Positions 23,080 to 31,378 of a stretch of DNA of 34,425 bases are shown piece by piece. Source of the DNA: Akkermansiaceae bacterium (GTDB taxonomy: Bacteria > Verrucomicrobiota > Verrucomicrobiia > Verrucomicrobiales > Akkermansiaceae); contig CANLKN010000037.1 of NCBI GenBank assembly GCA_947491475.1, positions 1-34,425 of the forward strand. Direction: 5' to 3'. The position numbers and the translations under genes are program-made. Numbering within the stretch: the first letter of the stretch is position 1; each line of letters starts with the position of its first letter. The notes under the pieces were generated by a model. That model did not search any database. It was not told the DNA's origin and was given only the letters and a program-made list of their open reading frames with translations.

Positions 23080-24483
23080 TCACTCCGCCGCCCTGGCGAT
23101 TTGCAGGAGTTTTGCTTCGCCGAGGTGGGGACCGAGGATTTGCAGACCGGTGGGGAGGTTCTGGCCGCCGTCGAAATCGGTGACGCCGCAGGGCACGGAG
23201 ATGCCGGGAATACCGGCGAGGTTGGCGGAGAGGGTGAAGATATCGGATAGATATTCGTGCAGCGGGTCATCGGCGTAGGCACCGATTTTCCGGGCGGGCG
23301 TGGGGGCGACCGGGGAAACGATGGCATCCACTTTTTGGAATGCGCCCTCGAAATCCCGGCGGATCAGCGTGCGGACTTTCTGGGCGCGGCCGTAGTAGGC
23401 ATCGTAGTAGCCGGAAGATAATACATAAGTGCCCAGGATAATGCGGCGTTTGACTTCGGGGCCGAAGCCTTCTTCGCGGGATTTTTTGTAAAGATCGAGG
23501 ATATCGGCGGGATTGGTGGCGCGGCGGCCGTAGCGGATGCCATCGAAACGCGAGAGGTTGGATGAGGCTTCGGCCGGCGCGATCACATAATAGGTGGCCA
23601 CCGCGTGTTCGGTGTGCGGCAGGGAAATTTCGACAATTTCCGCGCCTTGGGCAGCAAGTTTCTGGATTGCGGCCTCGACGTTTTTGCGCACGCCGGGATC
23701 GATTCCATCGCCAAAATATTCTTTAGGCACGCCGAGTTTCAGCCCTTTTACGCCGGCATTGAGGTTTGTTAGATAATCCGGCACCGGCACATCGAGGCAG
23801 GTGGAATCCGCAGGATCGAAGCCGGCGATGGCTTGAAGAATCATCGCCGCATCCTCGACGGATTGGGTGAGCGGGCCGATTTGATCGAGCGATGAGGCGA
23901 AGGCGACCAAGCCGTAGCGCGAAACCCGGCCATAGGATGGTTTGAGGCCGACCACGCCGCAGTGCGACGCCGGTTGGCGGATCGAGCCGCCGGTATCGGA
24001 GCCGAGAGCGGAGATGGCGGTGCCATCGGCCACGGCAGCGGCGGATCCACCGGAGGAGCCGCCGGGAATGCGTTGCGGGTCATGAGGGTTGCGGGTGGTT
24101 TGCAGCGCGGAGTTTTCGGTGGCGGAGCCCATCGCGAATTCGTCCTGATTCATGCGGCCGAAGGGAATGGCCCCGGCGGCGCGGAGCTTGCGGATGACGG
24201 TGGCGTCGTAGGGCGAAGTGTAGTTTTCCGCGAGAAACTTCGAGCCGCAGGTGCAAGGCTGGCCGAGCACGTTGATGTTGTCCTTGATGGCGATCGGGAT
24301 GCCGCCGAGTGGCAGTGAAAGATCCGCATTCGAGGCCTCGACGATTGCGGATTCGAGGTCGTGGGAGAGATAAGCGCCAGTGCGGGCATCGCGTGCGGCG
24401 ATTTCTCCCGAGAGCCGCTCAAGGATGGCGGCGGGCGTGGTTTCTCCGGCGAGAAGTTGCTGGCGAAGGGTTGAAATGGACAT
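23080..24483 (-). CDS. gatA: Aspartyl/glutamyl-tRNA amidotransferase subunit A
   Basis: A 467-residue amidase-signature enzyme. In the GatCAB complex it frees ammonia from glutamine, which GatB uses to convert Glu-tRNA(Gln) or Asp-tRNA(Asn) into the amidated form. The Ser-cisSer-Lys triad is present: Lys67 in GIPIAIKDNI, Ser143 in GGSSGGS and the nucleophile Ser167 in DTGGSIRQP. Length is close to the usual 480. gatC lies 27 bases upstream, so they are one operon; gatB is not in the window. It implies that this organism charges tRNA(Gln) and/or tRNA(Asn) by the indirect route. Confidence 0.96.
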   Translation of the reverse strand: MSISTLRQQLLAGETTPAAILERLSGEIAARDARTGAYLSHDLESAIVEASNADLSLPLGGIPIAIKDNINVLGQPCTCGSKFLAENYTSPYDATVIRKLRAAGAIPFGRMNQDEFAMGSATENSALQTTRNPHDPQRIPGGSSGGSAAAVADGTAISALGSDTGGSIRQPASHCGVVGLKPSYGRVSRYGLVAFASSLDQIGPLTQSVEDAAMILQAIAGFDPADSTCLDVPVPDYLTNLNAGVKGLKLGVPKEYFGDGIDPGVRKNVEAAIQKLAAQGAEIVEISLPHTEHAVATYYVIAPAEASSNLSRFDGIRYGRRATNPADILDLYKKSREEGFGPEVKRRIILGTYVLSSGYYDAYYGRAQKVRTLIRRDFEGAFQKVDAIVSPVAPTPARKIGAYADDPLHEYLSDIFTLSANLAGIPGISVPCGVTDFDGGQNLPTGLQILGPHLGEAKLLQIARAAE

Positions 24484-24510
24484 TGGAAATGAGGAATTTG
24501 AAATTTCAGT

Positions 24511-24831
24511 TCACGCGTCGGTGACGACTTTGGGGACGCGGATCTGGCCTTGGGCTTGGTCCGGCGCATTTTGCAGGACGGCTTCCGCTGGCAAGCTTTT
24601 GTGCGGGATGTCGTCGCGCATCCGTCCGAACACCGCGGCGGGGTGGGCGGTGGGCTCGATGCCGGTGACATCCAGTTTCGAAAGCGCCTCGGCGTAATGC
24701 AGGATCGCTTCCAATTGCGGCTGAAAGGTCGCCACCTCGTCATCGCTCAGTTCGAGACGGGCGAGATTGGCGACGTAGCGGACATCGATGTGACTGTGCG
24801 GCATGGCCGGAACGTCGGGAAACGAGGGCAT
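24511..24831 (-). CDS. gatC: Aspartyl/glutamyl-tRNA amidotransferase subunit C
   Basis: A 106-residue small subunit of GatCAB that wraps GatA and stabilises the complex. Hallmark sequence IDVRYVANLARLELSDDE is near residues 16-33, followed by LDVTGIEPTAHP. ATG 24831 has a weak GGA ribosome site 5 bases upstream; a TTG at 24846 and an ATG at 24804 are alternatives. With ATG 24804 it would be 97 residues, the usual size. It is the first gene of the gatCA pair. Confidence 0.93.
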   Translation of the reverse strand: MPSFPDVPAMPHSHIDVRYVANLARLELSDDEVATFQPQLEAILHYAEALSKLDVTGIEPTAHPAAVFGRMRDDIPHKSLPAEAVLQNAPDQAQGQIRVPKVVTDA

Positions 24832-24904
24832 TTTTCCAAGTGTCAAGTTTGCCTGAATTTCATGTTGGCTAACTTTTTTCAGAATTCCTTGAGCATTCGC
24901 AAAT

Positions 24905-25300
24905 ATGAGAGGGTCTCATGCCGGCGGCTCGGTGATTGGCCTCGGACCATTCGGGCTCGGCACTTTATTTATGATCATCGGTCCTTCAATTCAGGATGCG
25001 GGATCTGCCCGCGAGGCAATGAACATCATCACAGGCTTCTCGTTCGGAGCCTCGCATCTGGCATCGCCACTGGTTTCATCACCGAGCACTACACCGGCAC
25101 CAAACCCGTGATTGGCATTGTTTCAAGCAAACTCCGGCGGTGTTTGGGACAACGCCAAGAAGATGATCGAGGAAGGTTACGAGGTGAATGGAGTTATGCT
25201 TTGTAAAGGCAGCGACGCGCATAAGGCGGCCGTCGTCGGCGATACCGTGGGTGATCCCTTCAAGGACACGTCGGGTCCATCAATCATCATCCTAACCAGG
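24905..25300 (+). pseudogene. hppA: Eroded membrane-bound proton-pumping pyrophosphatase gene
   Basis: Four pieces appear in order in different frames, each matching a known stretch of H+-PPase: an early membrane helix (SVIGLGPFGLGTLFMII), AMNIITGFSFGAS, GIATGFITEHYTGTKPV, and the C-terminal substrate-site region [16 protein letters not shown] followed by [20 protein letters not shown]. The last includes residues that bind pyrophosphate and Mg. Intact enzymes have about 650-800 residues, so most of the gene is deleted. It cannot be functional. A short palindrome matching one at 33368-33384 lies inside it (24998-25012). Confidence 0.75.
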
Positions 25301-25412
25301 GCATTCATGTCATCTTCAACTTCTGCGATGCCGACCTGCCCATCAACGACCACTTCCGCCGCCTGTGCGGTCCGCGCAAGGATGCTGAAAACCTGGTTTC
25401 ATGCCGAGGGCA
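25301..25412. other. Unassigned remnant after the hppA relic
   Basis: On the + strand, from about 25293, one frame reads [19 protein letters not shown], then [12 protein letters not shown], and looks like protein, but it has no start and runs into the antisense of the response regulator gene. It could be the tail of another lost gene. No family is evident. Confidence 0.25.
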
Positions 25413-26054
25413 TCACCTCCCGGCGGTGAGAAGGCCGCGCTGGACGGCGAGCATGGCGGCTTGGGTGCGGTCTCGTGCGCCTAGTTTTTCGAAAACGGAA
25501 ACGAGGTGCATTTTCACAGTCGGTTCGGCGAGGCCGAGGAAATCGGCGATTTCCTTGTTGGCGAGGCCGCGCACGAGGCATTTGAGGACGTCTTTTTCGC
25601 GTGGGCTCAGCGAAGGCCGCTTGCGGCGGGCTTGCAGCTTGGCCGCGATGGGCGTAGGGAAGTATTCTTGGCCGCTGCCGACGCTACGCACGGCGCTGAC
25701 GATGTCCTCGCGCGGGGCGGACTTGAGCACATAGCCTGAAGCTCCCGCGACCACCGCGCGCCAGATGGATTCCTCGGCTTCGGAAACGGTGAGTATAAGG
25801 ATGCGCGCGGCGGGATTCTGGGCGCGTATGGCCGCCACGGATTGCGGGCCGTCGAGTTTCGGAAGTTCGTAGTCCATCACCACGATGTCGGGCTTGAGAT
25901 CGAGGAAAAGATTCACCGCCTCTTCACCATCGGATGCCTCGCCCACGACCTCGAAGCCGGGTTCGGTGGAGAGCAAGTCCGCAAGGCCGAGGCGTACGAC
26001 GAAGTGGTCATCGACAAGCAGGATGCGGAGTTTCGGAGTGTTGCTGGATTTCAT
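25413..26054 (-). CDS. NarL/FixJ-type response regulator
   Basis: A 213-residue two-component regulator. The receiver domain (9-125) has the acidic pocket Asp15-Asp16 in LLVDDH, the phosphorylated Asp61 in VVMDYELP, and Lys in YVLKSAP. The LuxR-type helix-turn-helix (about 150-205) reads [20 protein letters not shown]. The frame is open upstream, but ATG 26054 matches the family start and overlaps the kinase stop by ATGA. It is co-translated with that kinase and is its obvious partner. Its targets probably include this neighbourhood, but no binding site can be defined. Confidence 0.93.
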   Translation of the reverse strand: MKSSNTPKLRILLVDDHFVVRLGLADLLSTEPGFEVVGEASDGEEAVNLFLDLKPDIVVMDYELPKLDGPQSVAAIRAQNPAARILILTVSEAEESIWRAVVAGASGYVLKSAPREDIVSAVRSVGSGQEYFPTPIAAKLQARRKRPSLSPREKDVLKCLVRGLANKEIADFLGLAEPTVKMHLVSVFEKLGARDRTQAAMLAVQRGLLTAGR

Positions 26055-28156
26055 GAGGTGACGGTTTCGTTGGGGTGGTAGGTGATGGGGGCAGTCAGTT
26101 GAACTTCGGTTCCGCTCCCGGGAGAACTGCGGATGGTGAGTGAACCACCACATTTGGCCGCGCGTTCCTGCATTCCGGTCAGACCGAAGTGGCCCTGGCG
26201 CGCGCCGGGTGCCCCAGATTGGTCGAAGCCGCAACCGTCGTCACGCACGATCAATTCGATCTGGCCGTCGATCACATCAAGCGAGACGCGCAAATGGCGC
26301 GGGCGGCCGTGCTTGGCGGCATTGGCCACCGCTTCGTGGGCGACCCGTGCGAGATGGTGCATGAGCGTGCCGGACAGGCCGTCAGGGACATTGTTCGAAA
26401 AGGAAACCTCAAGATTCGCACCGGCTGCATCGGCCAGTGGGGCGAGGGCTTCCTGGAACAGGCCGGGAAGGACGCCCGGATCGGTGGGCGACGAGCGTAG
26501 GTCCCAGATCGTCTCGCGGGTTTCGCGCTGGGCGCGGTGCAGCAGGCGGCGGGCGCGCTCGATCGAGTTGCGGGCGGCATCGGGCTCGCTTCCGATACGG
26601 GCAAGGGCGGTTTCGAGTTGCAATCCCACGCCGGTCATTTCCTGTTCGAGCGAATCGTGGAGTTCGCGGGCGAGGCGGTGACGTTCTTCCTGAACTCCCG
26701 CTCGGTGCACTTGGTTCTCAATCACCTTGGTTTGGATGGCGACGCGGCGTCGCAGAGCCATCGCCCAACCGCTGACGAGCAACGCACAGCCGACCACGAT
26801 GCCGAGCGCCCAGATCATCCGTCCCGTCGTCCACCACGAGGGAGAGGAGAGCACGACCACATCCTCAAGCGCGCCGATCCGGATGAAGAAAGTCTGGCTG
26901 GACTGGGGGCTGCCAATGGTTTCCGCAGGAATGTTGACGCAGATGCCGGTGAGCCGCAGACGCGCGTCGCGCACCCACTCGGACAACGGTGCCTTGGCAA
27001 GTGCAGCCGGGATGCGTGCCTCCAGCACCACATGGCCGTCGCTGAGCAGCAAACGAGTGCTGAGGGGATCGTTAAAGATGCCGATCAGTGTGGCGTCCAC
27101 CTGCACCAGATCCGCATGATGGCGGGTGGTAAGCAGTTCGGCGGCGCTGGCCACCAAGGGCGCGACCGGGAGGCCCTGTTTCACCACCCGGAAGACCGCG
27201 CCGCGCAAGTCCGGTCGGAAATCCGTGACCTCCGGCCAGCCGACGGCCTCCACCACGTCGCCTGCCCTGACAGATTCCGGCGTGAAGCCTTGCGAAGTCT
27301 GCACCCACAAGCCACCACCGCCGCTTTGTTCTTCGCGCAGATAGAGTCCTTCATTGGGCAGCACCAGTGTCACGATGCCGCGAACCCGCACCCTCTGAGC
27401 GACACTTGGCGATTTCGCGCGCAGCAAGTCATCGAAATGAGTCAGAGGCAGTGCGAAAGGGTCATCCACCGCACGGGTTTCGTCCGGACTGATGAAATCC
27501 AGAGAGGGCAGATAGAGGACGCGGCGGGTCATTTGCCGCCGATCATTGACGAAGGTGCCTGCGACCGCGCGGACTTTCACCGGAATGCCGAGCATCGCCT
27601 GCGGCAACTCGCGGGGTTTGCCGGAGTCCGGCATGTAGGCGAAAAAGGTGCGACCGCTGGCTTCGACCGCCAAGGTCGCACCGCGGTAGGGCTGTGGTGG
27701 TGGCCGTAACACGCCTCGAATCTCGACCCATTGGCTATCGACAAGCGGCTCCATCAATTGGAAACCGCTCAGCACCTTGGGTTCGGGCATGTCACCGGGG
27801 CCCAGCCATTCGAGAGAGGTGGTCCTCCCCTCTGACCCGCCGATTTCAGGAAACAAACCGCCGGGCTCGGTGAAACCTTGCACACGCACCCTGGCCCCGG
27901 CGCGGATTTTCTCACCCAGTTTTTCGCCGGGCTTTAGCCTCAGCGACACCCCGCCACTGTCATCCTGCACAAAGGCTCGGCCGCTTGCCGCATCGATGTA
28001 GGTGATCACTCCCTCAATGAGAACCGGCCGTGCCTGTGCCGCCTGCTCTGCTGGCAGCGCATGAATATCCGCCGCGCGGCTGATGGGCGGTTGCGCCCCG
28101 ACTGCGGATCGCAGGCAGAGCAGGATGGCAGTGGCAATCAGCAACGGGCGAATCAT
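26051..28156 (-). CDS. Sensor histidine kinase, HisKA_3 type, with a large periplasmic part
   Basis: A 701-residue kinase. A signal peptide (LLIATAILLCLRSAVG) leads into about 420 periplasmic residues with OB-fold-like segments: VLIEGVITYIDAASGRAFVQ, WVEIRGVLR and RVRVRGIVTLVLP are three strand-rich repeats. A single membrane helix (IWALGIVVGCALLVSGWAM) follows. The dimerisation and phosphoacceptor motif is RHRLARELHDSLEQEM with His500. The HATPase_c domain has HEAVANAAKHG, DDGCGFD and GLTGMQERA. This is the NarX/DesK-like class that pairs with NarL-type regulators, and the regulator gene follows with a 4-base overlap. The ligand of the periplasmic part is unknown. Confidence 0.93.
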   Translation of the reverse strand: MIRPLLIATAILLCLRSAVGAQPPISRAADIHALPAEQAAQARPVLIEGVITYIDAASGRAFVQDDSGGVSLRLKPGEKLGEKIRAGARVRVQGFTEPGGLFPEIGGSEGRTTSLEWLGPGDMPEPKVLSGFQLMEPLVDSQWVEIRGVLRPPPQPYRGATLAVEASGRTFFAYMPDSGKPRELPQAMLGIPVKVRAVAGTFVNDRRQMTRRVLYLPSLDFISPDETRAVDDPFALPLTHFDDLLRAKSPSVAQRVRVRGIVTLVLPNEGLYLREEQSGGGGLWVQTSQGFTPESVRAGDVVEAVGWPEVTDFRPDLRGAVFRVVKQGLPVAPLVASAAELLTTRHHADLVQVDATLIGIFNDPLSTRLLLSDGHVVLEARIPAALAKAPLSEWVRDARLRLTGICVNIPAETIGSPQSSQTFFIRIGALEDVVVLSSPSWWTTGRMIWALGIVVGCALLVSGWAMALRRRVAIQTKVIENQVHRAGVQEERHRLARELHDSLEQEMTGVGLQLETALARIGSEPDAARNSIERARRLLHRAQRETRETIWDLRSSPTDPGVLPGLFQEALAPLADAAGANLEVSFSNNVPDGLSGTLMHHLARVAHEAVANAAKHGRPRHLRVSLDVIDGQIELIVRDDGCGFDQSGAPGARQGHFGLTGMQERAAKCGGSLTIRSSPGSGTEVQLTAPITYHPNETVTS

Positions 28157-30423
28157 CGGCGACTACGGTTTTCGAGTTCCTGTAGGTGAATATCGTGGAG
28201 ATCCCCGTAGTGAGAGCGCGCGCGTTTAATCTCGCCCAGCAGGATCCCGGCGCACTGAACCACGGACTTGAGCGTATAATCCATCGGGCGCGCGGCGGCT
28301 TGCTCCTTGGCCTCCATCACCACCTTCTCAATGTCTTGCAGCACGGTTTCCTGAGCAGCGAGGAGAGCGGGCACCTGGTCCAACGCCCACCAGCGGAAGC
28401 CCGGCCGCCGCAGATAAACCGGTGTGGTCCAGGCTTCGCTCCCATCCTCGCCGATCACATGCGCCGCCAGCCAGCAACCATGGCCGGGCTCTACCTCAAA
28501 TTCGAGTTCAAGAGTCTCTTGTCCTGGTTTTCCCTTCACTTCCTTGAGCACCTCGCCAAAACGAACCAACCGAACGGTTTGTGGCGCGGATTTGCCTGCC
28601 AAGCCGCGTGCGGTGATGCGTGCGGTGAGTGGCGCGTCGTTCTTGAGTTCGATTTCATCGCCGGGAATGGCATCGCCGACGCGGAAATCGACCATCGGCC
28701 CGGTGGTGACGAAGGTGTGGCCGTTTTTCACCGCCTGGAACCATGCATCGGGCTCGAGCGAGCCCTTCTTGCCGGTGTGGGCATACATCCGCACGCAGCC
28801 GACGGTGCCGCCGTAGGGGGTGTCGGTGCCGGCACTGGCGGTCATTTTGTAGCCGAGGTTGAGGTAGTGGGTGATCAGCTCGGTGTTGAGCGCGGCCTGC
28901 AGGATGCTGTTGAAATCAACCAAGCCGTCTGCTGTGTAGAGCGCCATCTGGCGTTCGACGAAGAGCGCCTTGGCCCCGACGTGGGTGTGCCCGTAGAGCC
29001 CGCCCTGGCGGTGGATTTCCTCAGCCACCCAGCGTTGGTCGAGGTAGCGGTCGCGGTCGCGCACCTTGGCGGTGAGGTTGAGGCCGATGGCATGGCCGAG
29101 GATGCCGCGCGGGTCTTCCTGTCCGGGGACGATCCAATGGTTGCCGTGTTGGATGCGGAAATCCGGGCCGAAGCCGCGCTGGGCATACCAGGTGCGCATT
29201 TCATCGCCCATTTCGAGCACGTTGCAGACGCCGATGTCCGCGGCGCGGGTCCAGGCCATGAGCTTGTCCGCATCCTCGCCGCTCATGATCCTGGCATGGA
29301 CGTGATCATCGCCGGCAAACCAGCCTTGTGCGGCCATGTCGACCCAGCGGTGGAGTTTCACCGTTTGACGGGTGAGCCCGCCGGGTTTCACGCTGAAGTC
29401 GAGTTTCACCGGGGCATACTCGAGGCCGCGCCAGACGTGGAGTTCCCACTCGCCGGCGGGCAGTGCCATGTCCAGCGGGCCGGGCATCACCCAGTAATGG
29501 CCGCGCCAGGGTTCCGGAATGTAGAGCATGTAGCCGCGGCCGGGGCCGTAGATCGGCAGGCTGGTGATGTCGTTCATCATCGCCCGCAGGTCCACCGCGC
29601 CGGCCGGCTCCCACAGGCGGCGCGTGTCCTTGGCGGTGAGGCGGACCATGGCGGGCACGGCGGTGCCGGATTCGTCCGTGATGTCCACCCACAGGTTCCC
29701 GCTGGGCTTGGTCTTGAAATGAAGCGTCCACCAGTGGGCGGGGGAACCAGGCTCTCTGGGTTGGAAAATGATGCGCTGGGTGCTGGTTTCACCTGCCGGG
29801 ATTTCGTCGAGTTTCAGCAAGACATGGGTGGTTCCGCCGCCCACGGCCACGGTATAGGGAAGGGGATTCCGTTCGCCGGTGAAGTTCACCGTGTGCGTCG
29901 CGAATTCCTCGGGACCCTCGCCGAGGGTCACTCGGAGTGCCAAGGCTCCGAGTTGGGGATCGATCTCGATGAGACTGGATTCCGGCGTGGCCTGTTTGCG
30001 GAAATCGACGGTCTGCAAGTTGGCGAGCGATGCCGCGAGCGCCTTGCATTCCTTGCTCACGCGCCAACGCAGCCAAGCGGTCTCACGCAAGCCCGGCGCA
30101 TCGGCGGCTCCCTGGTTTGCCGCTTCCAGCCAGCCGAGCGCCTCGTTGATTCGCTGCATGGACTCCATGTCCCCCTCTGGCACCAGCCCCTGCCACTGTC
30201 GGGTCAGGATCCTGGCGAAATTCTCACTGCCGTAAAGCGGTGGCTGAATCCGTGCCACATCTTCGGCCGGCACCTCCGGCACCCGTGGTTCATGAGCTTG
30301 CAGCATGGTCATCCCCAAACTCAGGACAGCGGAAAATTGAAACAAGGCGGCTTTCACAGCCACAAGATTGCTACGGCCGACACGCCAATGGCAATGCATC
30401 CCGCATCGAAAATTTCGAATCAT
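28153..30423 (-). CDS. Exported CehA/McbA-type PHP-domain metallohydrolase
   Basis: A protein of about 756 residues. The N-terminal half has a hydrophobic export segment (AALFQFSAVLSLGMTML) and beta-sandwich-like regions. The catalytic part is a PHP fold: GWFAGDDHVHARIMSGEDAD (metal-binding D-x-H-x-H), CNVLEMGDEM, LYGHTHVGAKA and SAGTDTPYGG. CehA/McbA relatives hydrolyse phosphate or carbamate esters, so this is an exported hydrolase of unknown substrate. ATGs at 30423 and 30399 are both possible; one at 30516 would leave no room for the divergent gene's promoter. It is the first gene of the operon with the kinase and regulator, joined by an ATGA overlap, so product, sensor and regulator are made together. 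Confidence 0.88.
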   Translation of the reverse strand: MIRNFRCGMHCHWRVGRSNLVAVKAALFQFSAVLSLGMTMLQAHEPRVPEVPAEDVARIQPPLYGSENFARILTRQWQGLVPEGDMESMQRINEALGWLEAANQGAADAPGLRETAWLRWRVSKECKALAASLANLQTVDFRKQATPESSLIEIDPQLGALALRVTLGEGPEEFATHTVNFTGERNPLPYTVAVGGGTTHVLLKLDEIPAGETSTQRIIFQPREPGSPAHWWTLHFKTKPSGNLWVDITDESGTAVPAMVRLTAKDTRRLWEPAGAVDLRAMMNDITSLPIYGPGRGYMLYIPEPWRGHYWVMPGPLDMALPAGEWELHVWRGLEYAPVKLDFSVKPGGLTRQTVKLHRWVDMAAQGWFAGDDHVHARIMSGEDADKLMAWTRAADIGVCNVLEMGDEMRTWYAQRGFGPDFRIQHGNHWIVPGQEDPRGILGHAIGLNLTAKVRDRDRYLDQRWVAEEIHRQGGLYGHTHVGAKALFVERQMALYTADGLVDFNSILQAALNTELITHYLNLGYKMTASAGTDTPYGGTVGCVRMYAHTGKKGSLEPDAWFQAVKNGHTFVTTGPMVDFRVGDAIPGDEIELKNDAPLTARITARGLAGKSAPQTVRLVRFGEVLKEVKGKPGQETLELEFEVEPGHGCWLAAHVIGEDGSEAWTTPVYLRRPGFRWWALDQVPALLAAQETVLQDIEKVVMEAKEQAAARPMDYTLKSVVQCAGILLGEIKRARSHYGDLHDIHLQELENRSRR

Positions 30424-30483
30424 TTTTCTTACAACCGAAAGGATAGGGTGACGCCGTGACGTTTGATGTGTAGGTTGCGCCGT

Positions 30484-30505
30484 CCACGAACTTCCCACGA
30501 ACTTC
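30484..30505 (+). repeat. Two tandem 11-bp repeats before the prepilin-like gene
   Basis: CCACGAACTTC occurs twice without a gap (30484-30494, 30495-30505), 14 bases before ATG 30519 and in the divergent promoter region of the PHP operon. The 11-base spacing puts both copies on one DNA face. Possible regulator site; a slippage duplication is the plain alternative. Confidence 0.4.
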
Positions 30506-30518
30506 CCAATCACCAATC

Positions 30519-31313
30519 ATGATGCCGAATCCACCTTCCATTCCAAACTGGCGCAACAAATCCGCCGGTTTCTCTCTTGTAGAGCTGCTGGTTGTCATCG
30601 CCATCATCGCGGTGCTTGGCGCGCTGACCACCGTCGGCGTGCGCGGCATGATGGCCAGGGCCCACGAGTCCACCTGCGCCGGCAACATGCGCCAGCTAGG
30701 CGTGGCGCTCTCGTCATTTGTGGCGGAAAAAGGTGGCTATCCGAACCCCAATGTGGATCCCGCTCACTGGGATCGCATGCTTTTGCCCTATCTCGGAGAC
30801 CCGACTTTTGACTTTACGAAAGGCGTGAACAACCCGATCCGGGTGGGCACCGAGGAAGCCGCCGCGCTCGGTAGCGCAGAAAAAATTCTTAAATGCCCGG
30901 CGGACAAGGTTGACCCGGGAGTCGGCCAGTTCAAAAGAAGTTATTCCCTGTGCAACTGGGCCATTAATCAATCCTCAGGCACTCCCGGCGGCTGGAGCAA
31001 CGGCTTCCCGCAAATCACGAGTCCGCTGCAGAGAGTCCCGCCATCCTTGGTCACCGAACCCCACCGTGCGGTGGTGATGACCGAGTTCTGGGGGCCTGAA
31101 AAAGGACCGGCCAAACATGTGATCGGCTCGGCCAACTACAGCGTGATGTTCGGATTCAGGCCCATGCCGCAGGATTCGAATCCGGCATTCTATCATAAAA
31201 CCAACCAGAATGTCCTATTTGTGGATGGCCATGTGGAAAGTATCCCGGGCAACATAACCGATGTGGAGTGGTATGCGAAAGGCTACAGCCCGCCCAAGTC
31301 TCCCACCAAGTAA
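30519..31313 (+). CDS. Prepilin-like protein with type II secretion/pilin N-terminus
   Basis: A 264-residue protein. The N-terminus contains the prepilin signal: a short basic leader then GFSLVELLVVIAIIAVLGAL, cleaved after the Gly, with Glu at +5, so it enters the pilin/pseudopilin pathway. The C-terminal half is the domain seen in hundreds of Verrucomicrobia, Lentisphaerae and Planctomycetes paralogues and ends with NVLFVDGHVESI, the H-x9-DG-type signature. The role of these paralogues is unclear; export or adhesion at the envelope is likely. Two ATGs in a row (30519, 30522) start it. It opens the rightward cluster. Confidence 0.9.
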   Translation: MMPNPPSIPNWRNKSAGFSLVELLVVIAIIAVLGALTTVGVRGMMARAHESTCAGNMRQLGVALSSFVAEKGGYPNPNVDPAHWDRMLLPYLGDPTFDFTKGVNNPIRVGTEEAAALGSAEKILKCPADKVDPGVGQFKRSYSLCNWAINQSSGTPGGWSNGFPQITSPLQRVPPSLVTEPHRAVVMTEFWGPEKGPAKHVIGSANYSVMFGFRPMPQDSNPAFYHKTNQNVLFVDGHVESIPGNITDVEWYAKGYSPPKSPTK

Positions 31314-31378
31314 CCACAGCGCCGGATTATTCCCTGCTTGCGGCAAGGTCTGGTAGAGACCTTCCTCTTTTCTAAGTT

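Noticed and set aside
26537-27709. 390-codon open frame on the + strand
   Set aside because: Shadow of the histidine kinase gene; no domain in its product.
28186-30459. 757-codon open frame on the + strand
   Set aside because: It is antisense to the PHP hydrolase, which has full metal-binding motifs and coupled neighbours. High GC in third positions leaves the antisense open.
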